NCBI GenBank assembly: GCA_010094045.1
Contig: ML986813.1
Coordinates: 1-64,000 of the forward strand
Reading direction: 5' to 3'
From: Lojkania enalia
Taxonomy: Eukaryota; Ascomycota; Dothideomycetes; Pleosporales
DNA: 64,000 nucleotides
Shown here: piece after piece, positions 36,285 through 48,986 of the stretch
How the letters are laid out: each line of letters starts with the position of its first letter
Position numbering within the stretch: the first letter of the stretch is position 1
Position numbers and translations under genes: made by a program
The notes under the pieces: model-generated
What the model saw: the letters and a program-made list of their open reading frames with translations, nothing else
What the model was told of the DNA's origin: nothing
Database searches by the model: none

Positions 36285-38870
36285 ATGATGAACGTTTCCA
36301 AGCTAGCTTGCCTGCGGTGCAAACACAAGAAAGTCAGCAGTAGCCCAGTTCAGTGTCGATATTTCTCTCAATAATGCCATATTAGATCAAATGCGACAGA
36401 GGACAACCAAAGTGCCACCAATGCGTGACAGCAATTGCGGATTGCACCTATGTTGAGCGCCGGCAGAGGCCACGATTAGGGGAGGCAAAGGTTGAGGTGC
36501 GGAACCTAAATCGGAGGGTAGAGTTTCTCGAGAAGCAGCTCCAGAGTGGAGACCAGGCTCCTCCCCATGCCTCGCCTAGCCCTCCGTCGAGCGAGGTTCC
36601 TCCTTCGGTAAGAATATTCCCGCCGGGCTCGCCAAATACTTCCTTTGCAGCCGAAGATGGCCGAGATAGTGAGTTGTTTGTTGGCTGAGATGCCCATCCA
36701 TGTATTAAGCCGTGAAGCATGGATCTACCGCATGGCAACTGATGCCAAACGCAATTTCGCAAAAGTCAATACCCAGAGCTTAAACACTCCCGCTGACACG
36801 CCAGATTCTCACATTGACAATGCCATGTCTGCTTTGGATGCAGCCTTGGAAGATCTAGGAAAGCTGAGGGTCCGCTCTGGGGAAGGCGTCCCCAACCGAA
36901 CGTCACTGAAGGTCTCGCCTGACGAGGCAAGGCGATGCGTCGACAGTAAGAAATCCTAGATGCGTCTATGTTCAGTTTCTGTTGTGTTCCTATTTCTAAT
37001 GCCGTAGATAGTATTCCTCGAACTCATCGACAGTATGGTTGTACCAGCCCTCTTCACTAGAGGCCTAGATCTTCATATCCTGCGATCTTTAGCCGATATC
37101 GTAGAATCGCCCTATGTGGCCGTTGATCCCGGTCTTCGCGTTCTGTACTATAATGCCCTATTCTATGGACTCCGGCACATGCATGGCCAGGGAACCCCCC
37201 TTGCTTGGGCGGCCTATCTCAAGATACTCGAGACTGTACCTTCCTGGCTCAGTTCACCGACTAAAACCAATCTAGATGGCCACACTGCAGCTCTGACATG
37301 CTGGACAGCTATTAATAACCTTGACTATCATTTGTCATGGAAGTTCCATTGCATGTCTTGCCAGTTTCTGAGAATGAAGGGCACGGATCTACTTGATTCC
37401 ACGCCGGCTAAGACACAGGAGGAAGAAAATAAGAGAAATATGCTGCGAGGCCTGTATTGGGAAGTTCTGCAAACTGACCTCCTTTTCCGTGTATTCTATG
37501 ACAAACCGCCCGCTATCAAGTGGTCTCCAGATAAAGTCAAAGCTCCGTCCTTGTTCTCGCCTGGACACTTCCGACCGAGAAAAAACCAAGTGATACCATT
37601 AGTGATATGGATACAGCTTACTATCCTGACAGTAGAGATGGTTGACTTTCTTGATAGTGTTACTCAGGAAGAACGTGGGGAGGGGTTTTATGATCGAGTT
37701 GATCGGTTTTGTCTTGAAACGGAAGAACTACTTAAAGAATGGGACCTAGTACGTTACCCTTCTATTGATGGCAATTCTTCTTAGGCTACGGGGGCCTTCT
37801 AGTTTCCCCCCCCAACTTCCGAGTGGTACAGACTTTAGCCCAGCGAAATCACACCTGTCGGGGAAGAATATCTAATTTCTCTATCGCATACATCGCTAAC
37901 ATACTTCATTGGTAGGAAATACTTATGAAATCCGAAAATGAATCTATAAAAATGCGATTTCTTTATGGGGACCACGGTTTGTTCTAGTATCTGTTCGTAG
38001 TAATATCTAGCTGACTTAAGAAAGTGATGAACGCTTATGCCATGATTGTTGGTATCAGGAGACTAACACGCCGGCCGAATAGCGAGCGTCCGGTTGATGA
38101 GGTCACCCTTAGGGCAGCCCGTAAAGTCAATAATCTTATTCTATATTTCAACAACGTAGTCCCGGAGCCAGGTGCACAGAAATTTGAGTTTGTACAGTAA
38201 GTGAATGCTCCTGTAACATCTTAGCGCAATGTTTAACCACAACGCTCCTGCAGGTTTATCCGCTTCTACCCATTCTGTGCAGTATTTTCACTGTATGAAC
38301 ACATTCTCATGTGCAATGATCCAGAAGAATGCGAGAACGATATCACATTGCTCGAAAACATTGGCATAGCCATGCAACAAGCCAGCACAGTTCAAGCCGA
38401 CTTTGAGCCCTTCTCAAACATCATAAGAGCACTCAACAAACTTGCCAAAACAATGCAAGACGAACGACAGAGAACCAAATCACACACAAATATTAATCCT
38501 CAAACCTTCATGCTTGAATATCAGCAATTAGGCGAACCCGAAGTACCCCGCCAGCAACAAGGTATTAATCTACCTCAACCAGCCAACAGCATATTCGGTC
38601 CAACCAATGATAATGATTCTCGTCTCCGTTATTTTCCGGATCTCTTCGTCTCAAACATGGATGGAGATTTTCAGCCGCTTGGGTTCGTTAGGGCTGTGGA
38701 AAATGACTTCTTTGGCAGAAATTGGCATGAGGGGTGGTGGGATATGGACGGTGATCTTAGTGGTAGACTGCCTGTTGTCCCAGAGGTAAGATAGCTTTTC
38801 TATTTTATATTGTGCGAAATTTCCTATACTTACTTGTGCATAGTATGGAGGGCCAGAAGCAGATAATTAG
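36285..38870 (+). CDS. Zn2Cys6 (C6) fungal transcription factor
   Basis: Nuclear DNA-binding regulator. Proposed exons: 36285-36332, 36386-36607, 36651-36945, 37012-37748, 38021-38196, 38254-38785 and 38844-38870, giving 678 codons plus stop with no internal stop. The N-terminus has a canonical cluster, CLRC-KHKKIK-C-DRGQPK-C-HQC-VTAIAD-C, i.e. CX2CX6CX6CX2CX6C, assembled across intron 1 (gtcagc...attag). A short leucine/charged linker follows (VEVRNLNRRVEFLEKQL), likely a dimerising coiled coil, then a Fungal_trans-type middle region and an Ala/Leu helical C-terminal region. Two ATGs at 36,285 and 36,288 are equivalent. Intron 3 must use the second AG (ends 37,011) to hold frame. The 272-bp intron 4 (gtacgt...ttaag) is the uncertain step: read through, the frame stops at 37,784 giving 445 residues. 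Likewise, without the last intron the end is at 38,794. Divergent from the transporter pseudogene; its targets are unknown. Confidence 0.82.
37749..38020 (+). other. Long (272-bp) putative intron 4 of the regulator
   Basis: It starts gtacgt and ends ctgacttaag, is phase 0, and rejoins ..EEWDL-type sequence to KVMNAYAMIVGIRRL. All other introns of this gene are 43-66 bp, so this could instead be an insertion, or contain a degraded short exon. The enclosed sequence itself looks non-coding, with a C run and stops in every frame. Confidence 0.5.
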
Positions 38871-39156
38871 CCCGTAAAAGGAAGATACGGGCGTCGAGGG
38901 TCAGACAGGGTTGTCAAAAATAAAATTATCGTACTTGGCGATTATTTTATGCTGAATAATATACGATATTATCGAATATTTTGGCGCACAAGCCATCTTT
39001 CCTTACCAAAATTTATCTCTTATCGTACGAAAGCTATTTTCTTTACTATTATGGCTTTAGAGGATAGCTCTCTAGTTTCTCTTAACTCTTTTGAATTGCT
39101 CGAAGTCTCTAGTAGTATAAGTTAGAAAAATACGTCTAGTATCTATTAATACTATC

Positions 39157-39158
<2 letters not shown>
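38871..39158. other. 3' flank of the regulator, no gene
   Basis: AT-richer sequence without a supported gene; it grades towards the right repeat block. Confidence 0.5.

Positions 39159-39196
<38 letters not shown>
39159..39196 (+). repeat. (GT)19 microsatellite
   Basis: A perfect dinucleotide array of 38 bp. Its TG content shows this spot escaped RIP, in contrast to the sequence further right. The frame of alternating Cys and Val encoded here is an artefact of the repeat. Confidence 0.97.
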
Positions 39197-39197
<1 letters not shown>

Positions 39198-39380
39198 CTA
39201 TTATGGCCATGCACCCTATGGGTATGGGCCGTTACAAAGCGCCAGCTATATACATTCTGCTTCCTTATGCCTGCTCCATTTCAAAAGCCAACTATGAGAC
39301 CTGCTCATCCAATACCTAACTCCCTGCTCAACAAAGGAAAGAAAAGGAAAGTAATATACTACCGTGTGTAGGACAAGCTG
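39197..39380. other. Unmutated stretch between microsatellite and LINE
   Basis: Ordinary composition (CA and TG frequent) with no recognisable gene. It is probably unique sequence or a young element tail next to the LINE 3' end. Confidence 0.4.
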
Positions 39381-42300
39381 TATAGCTAGTCATAGCCTCG
39401 CGTCTATAGGGTATTTCCGGCGTTGTGCGCCTCTTAATCAGCAGCGTACTAGCCGAGGCGCGTTTATAGACAGCTCATTATTCTACGCCTACGAGGTAGA
39501 AGAGGAAACCTTTAGCTACCTCCGCTTATCTACTTCTCTTTTATCTCTACTTATTTTATCTTATACCTTTAGTTGTAGCCGCCCTGTACTCTTTACAAAT
39601 TTAATTGTCGCTCTAACTACTTCTATATCTAGCTTCTAGTACTAAATCGGTCCGTCTATACTCTACCCGCTTCCCTCTTATCTACTTAAGTACCCTCCCA
39701 GCGCATATAATAGCTCGCCAAACCGCTGTCCGTGCTACTATTATAGCTTAGCTCTTTACTATCTCTATCTTCTATATAAGAAGAGAAAGTGTGCTATTAA
39801 CTCTTTATGTCTATACTCGCATGCCGCGGTATCTACAGCCTTAATCTTATAGAAATACTTGTTAAGGAACATTTTACCCGTCTATAGCTATATGATAATA
39901 GCCGCCTTATTACTATTTAGCTGTTAGTATATCTCTACTAACTTACCTAGATAGAATACCGTATTAATCTTCCGCGTAAACTTTCCCTTCTCTTCCTATT
40001 TTAGTAGGGGCGGTCCTATTATCACGTTAGCTCTTTCTAGTACTAACCGTATTAGATACTATAGTACTCTATCTTACTATAGTAGCTGCTCGCTTTCTTC
40101 TCTTATTACTTTCTTCGCCAGTCTATCTACCTACTTATTTCTTTCGATCTCTATATGTTCTAGGATCTAATATAGTATAGTATTAGTTATCTAAAGTTTT
40201 TTAATAATCTCTATTATAGTAACTTAATATATGCTAGCTTGCTAACTACGTACTAATAGGAGTACTAATTATAAGTTAGAGAAGATCCTAATACTTAATA
40301 CTAGTATAGGCCGACCGTTTCTATCGAGGGCTATATATAATAGGCCCTACAGCTAGTTAGTAGCTTTACTAATTACTAGTAGTTTGGTTAGGTATACATC
40401 TATCTAGTCTAAGCTTACTATTATCTTTAAGATATAAATTTGCGATAGTCTAGTATATACTCTAATATCTATTCTACTATTCTGTACTAATACGTCTATA
40501 TATATATCTACCTATTTTAGCTAGTAGTCTCCTATAACAGCTTGTATCTACTTTTTATCCTTATATATTACTACTTTAGGTCGCTCTACCTACAGCGGGT
40601 ATATATATAGCTTAACTTTAAGTACTATATCTATCCGGACGTCTATATATATCTCTACTACTTTTATAAGTAGGAATTAATACTTTATATATAGTCGTTA
40701 TTACTTAAGTATCTAGTAGGAATATAACTAACCTAGCTTATAGATTAAGACCTAGAATGCAATTGTTTACTTCTTTAGTCTCTATTCTATAGAGAGTAGG
40801 CCTACCTTTACTTCTACTATAGCTAGAGCTACTATATAGAATCCTCTAATTACTACTTACACTGTAATCCTCTACAACTATAAGAGAAGCTACTTTATAT
40901 TATACGTCGCGATTAGATACTATACTAGTAATACGTAGTCTACTACTAATAGTACTATACTCTACGCTAGCTGCTTAACTACTTTAGGTTGTAGTTCCTT
41001 TATCCTATATAGTACTAGCGCTACTTTCGTCGCTTTACCTACTTTATCTACTAGGTAGATCTTAAACCTTAGCTTCTTATCTAGTATAACGCTTAGTAGC
41101 TTAACTTTATCTTTTAGTATAATCTCCTTTCCTTTAAACTGTAGTAGTATTATACTATTTTTACCTACTACTTTATATCGCGTAAGGTAAATAAAACTTA
41201 TTTTAGTTGCCTTAAACTGGGCTCTACTAGTATACTCCTACTTCTCTAACTTCGGAATTACTTCGTCCTGGATAATCCATATATTTTTCTTAGCTAACTA
41301 TTCTATAACCTATACTAAGTAGTTGTTAACAAACGCTATTAAACTGCTATATTATAGAGTACTCTATACTAGGTCTATGTTAAAGAAGAGGAAAAGAATA
41401 GAAGTAAGCGTAGATTCTTACGGAAGACCTACTTGCGGAAGACTCTATACTTCTATTATCCTGCTATTAATAAGAATACATACTTATTGTTCTATATAGA
41501 AGTCTTATACCTACTATATAATCTTCTCCGGGATCTATTACTGCTGTAATCTTCTAATCTCTAGCTCGGTAGCTATATTATTATATACTCCCTTAACATC
41601 GAATAAAACTAGTAATAGTATCTTCTTTCCGCGCTAAACCTTAAATATATTTTTATAAAGGTATAATAGTATATATATTATTAACCTCTACTTCCGCGCG
41701 CTAAAGTATATCTTAGGTAAGAGACTGTACTCCTCTACTAAATATACTATTCTCTTAGCTACCAGCGACTCGAGCGCCTTACCTAGCGTTAGTAATAGTA
41801 AAATTGGCCGGTAGTTGTTAGCTATTATATAGTCTTTTCTATTTAGCTTCTATAGCGGTATAATCTTTACAACCTTCTACTCCTTTAGTATCTTTTCTAG
41901 TTTAAGAGATCTCGCGAATAGCTGCGTAATCTTATTATCTAGAACTAGCTATAGCTCTCTCTATACTCTTACTAGTAGGCTGTCTCTTTCTAGCGCCTTA
42001 TCTAGGTTTACTCTAAAGACGGCTGCTTTTATTTTATACTTAACTATCGGCTTGCAGTAGAGTTGATTATATATTATTAACGTCTCCTTATACTCGTATA
42101 GCGGTGGGCTAGGGAAGAATATATAGAGTAGCTCTTATCCTATCTCTTTATCCTCTATAGTAGTTCTACCTTCTTAGCTAGTCTTTTAGATTGGTAGTAT
42201 TCTAGCGAATAAGCTACTTACCTAAGAGTCTAGATATTTAGCTGCCTTCTATATATTATTATTATTATTGAGGAATACTTTCTAGTATTACTTATAGTAC

Positions 42301-45220
42301 TGTCGGATTATCTTATAAAAGAGTCTTTTTACTCTTATCGCTGTATTATATAGTTTTATATTCTCTCTTCCTTACCGCTGTATTATATATACTCTATTTC
42401 TCTAGTATATATATAACTTTCTTAGCGCTGTAAGGTTTTTACTCTACTATCGCTTTATAAACCGCGACAGTCTCGCTCTTAGATAGTATATCTCTACCGC
42501 TTTAGTTGCCTACTATATAAGCTAGCTAGCTATCTCCTTAATATCTTCTGCTAGAAAGCCTGCTTTCTTCTCTTACTTAACTATCTATTAAGTCTTATCC
42601 TACAGCGCGTTCTTAAACAGCAGCTTCTTCTAGCCTTCTTTCTTATCTATATCTATATAGAAGCGCGTCTATATAGTTTTATAGTCTAACCTATATTTAT
42701 ATTCCCAGATCGAGTACTTAACTAAATCTCCTACTAACCTAGCTGTTATAAGTATTAGGTTAATAGTCGATAAGCGTCCTGTATTACTAATAAATATAGT
42801 TAGTCCTACCGGTAGAAGACTCTATAATAATAGCTCTACTATAAAGTTAATAATTAGTATACTATCCTCTTAGCTTGCTATACTATTAATATAACTTCCT
42901 CCTTATAATAGGTTATATCGGTTAAAGTTGCTAGTAACTACTACCTCTATATATAGGTCGTATAGTTACTTCTACTATACTAGCCTGTCGATTGCCTACA
43001 GCCTACTGCTAAGTTCCTTTAAGTTCTTCTCTCTAGTTCTTATTAACAAAGATATATCTAAAATATATACTAATACTATTATTAGTTTTCTTCCGCTTAT
43101 ATATACTCGTACAGCTGTAATATCTACTAAGTCTATATATAACTATATAGCCTTAATATCTTTTAATACCTAAATATACGTTTAGATTAAGTACTATTCT
43201 TCTTATCTACTATACAGTATATATATCGTCTAGCGTAGATTTATATTATATAGTACCACTTTTCCCTCTTCTAGAAAGCATCCAGGTTCCTACTCTAGAA
43301 TAAAGTAAAAGTTAGCTAGTATTATATTATTATAAAGCGCGTGCTGCGCTTTTCTAGTTCTTTTTATATTTGCCTAAAAGATCCGGAGTTCTCTATTTAT
43401 AATATTAACGTGCAAGGATCTTACCTATCTCTTTTCTAAATTCTAGGTATTTTTAATATAATACTTAATACGGGCCTTAGTAGTTAATATATCGTAGGTT
43501 AACCGTCTTATAATATAAGTACCCTTCTTAACCGTATATATCGTATGCCTCTTATCGTATATAGTTTCTTACTCTATATCTAAACCTCCTATATTTATAG
43601 TAGACTACTAGTATATATTACTCCTTAAATTATAATACTATAATACCTCCTCCTCTAAATATTACGCTATCTAACTTTAGTAGCTTCTTAGCCTCCTCCT
43701 TTATTACTACCTTAACTACTGCTGACGTATACTATCCTCTAGACCTTAGTTATCTTAGCTATCATATTATATATACCTCCACTCCGTTTTCTATACCGAA
43801 TTATTCTATTACTAACCTACTTACTTTACTACTCTTTATATCTATAGCTAAAGCTACCTTAATCTAGTCTACTTTTATTAGATACTACTTAGGTCCTATT
43901 AGCCTTACACCCGGTAGGGTTGGTTTAAGCTAGTCTACTATTACCTGCTAAACCGCCGCCTCTTTATTCTTATTAACCGAGAACTTAATTACGCTTATAT
44001 TATTATTCGCTTGCTATATACGGAAGTCTTTTACCGTTATTTCTACGAGACTTTTAATACTATTTATACTTTACTAGATCGCTTGCTTAGCCGCCTCTAT
44101 AGTTACTACCTTCTCTATTATATCGTCTCTTATCTAGCTAATATTAATTACTAGCTGTTGTTTATTCTCCTTATTAACCCTTCTTCTATTTATTAACCTT
44201 AAAGGCCTTATATCTAATCCTATCTACTATCTGCTAGTTGTAACTGTAGCCTATATATATCTTAACAGCGCTTTAGTTAAATAGGTGTTAAGCTATATTT
44301 AAAGAGAGTATATAGTTTTATATAGCTCTATAATCTAATCTTTAAGATTCTATTATTCTGCTTGGAATGTTACACGGTCACTTTAAATATCTTTAATAAT
44401 CTTATTCTAGTTTATAATAATATTATTTTATTATACTATCGTCTGTTTTAGGCTTATAATAAGTTCAGCTAGCTCCTCTATCCTAGTACTACTACTATTA
44501 AGAGCTTATTAAGTAGAGGTTAATACACGTCTAGTAGGTAGCGGTAGTTTATATTGCTCTAGATATTGCTGTATACTATTAGGTTCCTTATTCTATAGTA
44601 ATAGTAGTACTATAGCTCTATACTCAGCCTATATAGATCAGCTTACTATTACTCTTATTATCGGGGGCTGTTATAGTATATTAGGTGCTTTTATTATCCG
44701 CTTCCTGGTACGTTTTACTAGTATAGGGGGTGGTGTTAATAGGTTGTAGTTAGAATCTAACGTCGCTATTAGGGCTTTAGTATAAGGTTCAGTAGTCCGG
44801 ACGGACTATCTTATAGTAGAAACTAGCTAAGCAAGTGTCTGCGGTTCGAGTAAAAGAATGTTTAAGATAAATATCCTCCTTATTAACAATTCTGCGGCCC
44901 TTTACACCGTTTTCAACGTTTAATACTATCGCAATCTATTTATTACGGTATCCTCGCGTTCCCTCTAACACCTGTATATAGCGCGCTCGCTTTAGTATAC
45001 GTACCTTCTTTTTCTCCTTTAACTTCCTACTTACCTCGCGTTCAGCTTACTCCTTAGCTATCCTCTTATACGACACCTGAGATCTGTATATAGCATACTA
45101 TACTAAGCGTTAGATAAGCCTTATCGTCCCTACTTATAGCCTCTCGTAATACTATTTAAAGATAAGCCTATACGAGACGGTTAAAATTAAAAGCTATATT
45201 ACTATATTCTCTATTTATAT
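39381..45220 (-). mobile_element. Tad1-like LINE retrotransposon, RIP-mutated
   Basis: Minus-strand landmarks of the Tad1 group, in order: a Lys/Arg-rich ORF1 start region near 44,700-44,880; a reverse transcriptase with motif A as LVLFDVKGVYNN (FDVKG at 41,589-41,603) and the catalytic FVDDY box degraded to FVNNY (41,319-41,333); a following thumb region with SRAQF.ATK and VKLLSVILDKKLRFK; and an RNase H-like segment near 40,480-40,510 (IYIDVLVQNSRI, from a YTDGS-type motif). There are many TAG/TAA stops at Gln positions. The 3' end, near the (GT)19 tract, and the 5' end beyond the solo LTR are approximate. No autonomous activity is possible. Confidence 0.82.
44941..45151 (-). repeat. Solo LTR of the T1 family (211 bp) in the LINE 5' part
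   Basis: It starts tattacggtatcc and ends ctctcgtaata, flanked by a perfect 5-bp duplication ctatt (44,936-44,940 and 45,152-45,156). Its length equals both LTRs of the element at 47,666-49,197, to which it is reverse-complementary. The terminal TG...CA has become TA...TA. Confidence 0.9.
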
Positions 45221-45637
45221 AGTATATTATTAACTATAAATATTTAATATTATTTTTAATTAAAGTACTAGATTAAATCTAATAAACCTATCTCTTATAT
45301 AAAAGTAATAGTAGTAAACTAATTTTAAGAATTTTAGAAGTATTAATTAATAATAAGATAAACGAGCTAAACTTATTAGTTCTAAAGAATATCTTAAATA
45401 ATTAAGTTATTAATTAAACTCTTATAAATCTTATTATTATATAAAATCTACTATTTCAAATTATTAAGTAGCTGGAATTCTATATATTCTATTAGATATT
45501 AAATCTAGAATTAATAAATTCTCTTTTAACTACTTATTTAGCTATTAGTAGATTAATTTATAATTTATTTTAGCTATAAAGAAATATTATATAAAAGAAG
45601 ATTTAATTAACTTTAATAGATATATATTTTTTAGTTA
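45221..45637. other. Very AT-rich unassigned sequence
   Basis: Strongly RIP-like, with no recognisable domain or element end. It may be a remnant of an older repeat. Confidence 0.45.
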
Positions 45638-45679
45638 ACGTACTATATAAGCGAGCTGATTACCTAAGCGAGCTAATTA
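45638..45679 (+). mobile_element. Left end of a P2 transposon, cut by gypsy A2
   Basis: acgtactatataagcgagct followed by the second GCGAGCTAATTA motif matches the P2 terminal repeat. After 42 bp it is interrupted by the A2 LTR. The rest of this P2 should lie beyond the window, past the 3' end of A2. Confidence 0.75.
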
Positions 45680-45958
45680 TATAATAATGCGAAGAAATTG
45701 TTCTATAAAAAGCTTTATATGTAACCTTATCCTAAAACTTTTTACTTATCTTATTCTACCCCCAGCTCCGCCTCTTTTCCTATCCGTATATAGTTATATA
45801 CTCCCTTATAAGTAGTTTAATAGTTCTTCTATATCCTTTTATATAAGGCTTATAGGTGTTAATAGAATTTCTAGGTTCTTAAACCCCTATATACTCTTAT
45901 ATACCTCTAAATAGTTTTATATCATATTTAGACCTATTATCTTACCTATACTATTATA
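45680..45958 (+). repeat. 5' LTR of gypsy A2 (279 bp)
   Basis: It matches the gypsy A LTR but is 19 bp longer, carrying an extra tatgtaaccttatcctaaa-like segment near 45,718-45,738 that is shared with the solo LTR at 46,642. Confidence 0.85.
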
Positions 45959-46641
45959 TTATATAGAAGAACTTAATACTACTAGTAATAGCCTCTTTAA
46001 TAATATCGCATCGATTATTTATTTAACTATATCTAAGTTTAAAATATATCTAATTTAGTTTAGATTATAATACTTATATACTATTATATTAAATTATTTA
46101 GTTATTTAAATAGAATTTTAAAAACCTTCTATTAATTAAAACCTTTAAGTTTAGAACTTCCTATCCCCTACAATTAAGATTGCCTTTAGAAAAGCCGCGT
46201 AGAGTACGCCTAGGTAGAAACTCGGAGACTACTAATAACCTATTAGAATTAGAGGTAACCGCTGATATCTAACTATAATTTACCTTCTAATTTCTATACT
46301 AGAACCGATATACGTATAAGTTATAGTAAGAGTAAGCTTCTATCTATATATATAGAATAACCGTTACCTTCTATAAGGGGCTCTATAATAGGCAGACCCC
46401 TCTCTATAGGGCCTATAATAAAGAACCTATCTAATTTAGAGGAAAATTAGAGTAAACTAACCCTTAAAGAATAAATTATAGTTTTATAAGAGGAGATTAT
46501 ATACTTAATATAATAGAGAACTATTAGTTCTAATTAACCTTTATAAACTATTAAATTAGAACTAATAATACGCTAAGAAACTTTTATAACTCCCCTAGTA
46601 AGAAACCTCTTAGCTACTCCTAAGCCCCCTTAAGCCTACTT

Positions 46642-46920
46642 TATAACGATGCGAAGAAATCGTTCTACGAAAAGCTTTATATATAATCTTATCCTAAAGC
46701 TTTTCGCTTATCTTATTCTACCCCCAGCTCCGCCTCTTTTCCCATCCGTATATAGTTGTACACTCCCTTATAAGTAGCTTAATAGTTCTTCTATATCCTT
46801 TTGTATAAGGCTTATAGGTGTTAATAGAATTTTTAGGTCTCTAATCCCCTATATACTCTTATATACCTCTAAGTAGATTTGTGCCGCATTTAGATCTATT
46901 ATCTTACCTATACTATTATA
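46642..46920 (+). repeat. Solo LTR of the A family inside A2 (279 bp)
   Basis: It starts tataacgatgcgaag and ends tatactattata, with the 5-bp duplication tactt at 46,637-46,641 and 46,921-46,925. It is the same 279-bp subtype as the A2 LTR. Being inside A2's own 5' region, it is a later insertion reduced to a single LTR by recombination. Confidence 0.9.
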
Positions 46921-47665
46921 TACTTTACTAAATATACGCCTAAGATTAAAAGCCTTATAGATAGTAGTAAACCGATATTTAAATAATAGTAAGCCTTAAT
47001 CCTAGACCAACTTAAGATTAATATAGATTACTATTAAATAGAACGTATATATATAGTATTAGTATAAGAATATACCTCTAGTACTGTAAAAGGGTATCTA
47101 GAGCTAAAATATCTAGTTAAATCGGACTAGTATTAGTTTAAGAATATAGAAGAAATAATTTTACTTCTACAATTATATTTTATTATAGATAATAAAGAGA
47201 TAGAGGTATAATAGGCGTTTTAGGTCCTAAAGATAAATAAGGGAGAAGCGTTCCCAACTTTTAAAGCTCGCTTTATTAGTATAGCTATTAGAGAATCTGT
47301 ATTCTAATCTAAGTAGTTCTTCTACTTATAGAATAAGATCCTCCCCAGCTTAAGGATATTAAATCTTAGCTTTAAGCTTATATAGAAAGGCTCCTTTAAT
47401 ACTATAGTCGTCTACTTAATAGCCTATAATATAGAAAGGAGAAGCGTTTCTAACCTTCTAGAATAAACTATTAGCCTATAGGTTGCAGCTAAAATAAATT
47501 TAAATTAGTACTAGAAGGTTTTTAAGAGTTTATTTAAGATAACCTATAATCTAATACTATCTTAATCTACCCTAATATTAATATTTTATTCTACTACAAT
47601 CACTCTCTAATAATCTAGTAAGACTCTTACACCTGAAAGGTATATAACCCTAGATAATTACTATA

Positions 47666-47876
47666 TATTATAAGAGGCTATAAGTAGGAACGATAAGGCT
47701 TATCTAATACTTAGTATAATATACTATATACAGATCTTAGGTGTTGTATAAGAGGATAACTAAGGAGTAAGCTGAACGCGAGGTAAGTAGGAAGATAAGA
47801 GGGAAGAAGAAAGTACGTATATAGAAGCGAGCGCGCTATATATAGGTGTTAGGAGGAATATAAAGATACTGTAATA
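47666..47876 (+). repeat. Left LTR of T1
   Basis: 211 bp, beginning tattataagaggctataag and ending gatactgtaata. Confidence 0.88.
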
Positions 47877-48986
47877 GTACCCCCTTTTAGAAAGTAGCCG
47901 CAATTAATAATTGTAGCTGTAATATAGGGACCTAGTATAACTAGCTGTCTGTTTCGTATAGGGTGGAAGTACTTTATCTATTAGGAGGAGCTGCGGCTTA
48001 ACCTAGCTGCAGTCCTTAATCTAATAATACCTAGATCTACAACCGTAGTAGAGGTTATAAACGTAGTAGTAATAGTAGTAGGCTAATAATATAGAGGAAG
48101 AGTGTAATCTTATCTAAATATTACTAATATCTATACGCTCAGGAGAAGGAGATTTAACTAGCTAAGCGTTAGTTTAAGAGAACCGTTTCTAGCTAGCTAG
48201 CTAGTATCTAGTACAACGATCGATACGCTAAATAAGCTTAATATAGTTGTTATATTACTAATAGAACAGGGAGTTATTTAACTTTTTAAGAAGCTAGTAG
48301 AAAGAAGAGTAGAGACTATAGTAGAGAGAGGAGATTCGAGATGTATTAGGCTATAACTAGATACCTACCTTATACGAGAGACGTTCGAAACGAGCGAGGT
48401 ATATAAAAAACAACTTATTATCCTTTTAATATACTAATACGAAATATTAAACTACCTCCTATTTCTTATATAGATTATAATAGAGGCGCTGGAAGAATAA
48501 AAAGATTATCTCAGGATCCTAGGACTAGCTATCCTTAGTAGTCTAGTAGAGGTATAGTACTAATACCTATTATAGCTATTTAAGTCGGTTCTAAACGTAG
48601 TTAAATATATTAGCTCTATTAAGCTAGTTTAAATAGAGCTTAGTATTAATAGATAGAAGCTATATATAAAGCGTATATAGTTTACTGTTAAAATATAAAG
48701 GATCTAGAAGTTAAGGATAAGAGGTAGTAGAAGATTAGAGCTAGAGGATAATAGTACGTGCTGAGTTAAGCTTAGATTAGAGCTGCTAGATTTCGGATTA
48801 CTAGTTCTAAAGCTCCTACTACAGCTACTATACGAGCAGTAGAATAGCTATTAGGCTGGTATTCTAGCTAGATATTGCTAGGAAGGAAGAAAAAAAATCT
48901 AGACGGGAAATAATAAAGATTTCTATCTAAAGATCCGCAGCAGCTATCTAGCTACTATTATTATATAATTGGGCGAGCTATCCTAA

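Noticed and set aside
35778..36288. Frames of up to 139 residues on both strands between the two genes
   Set aside because: Low-complexity, Arg/Ser/Gly-rich translations with mutual overlap and no motif; treated as the divergent promoter region.
36448..36762. Minus-strand frames opposite the regulator
   Set aside because: Shadows of the Zn2Cys6 exons, which have clear cluster spacing and splice sites on plus.
30756..38870. Possible secondary-metabolite gene cluster
   Set aside because: Only an exporter pseudogene and one regulator are present; no backbone synthase or tailoring enzyme in the island.
39159..39371. 70-residue frame starting with alternating Cys-Val
   Set aside because: Produced by the (GT)19 tract.
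39364..39639. 91-residue plus frame
   Set aside because: Lies antisense to the 3' part of the LINE; Ser/Leu-rich translation typical of RIP-altered antisense.
42928..43173. 81-residue Ser/Tyr/Leu-rich plus frame
   Set aside because: Antisense within the LINE; composition reflects AT-rich RIP sequence.
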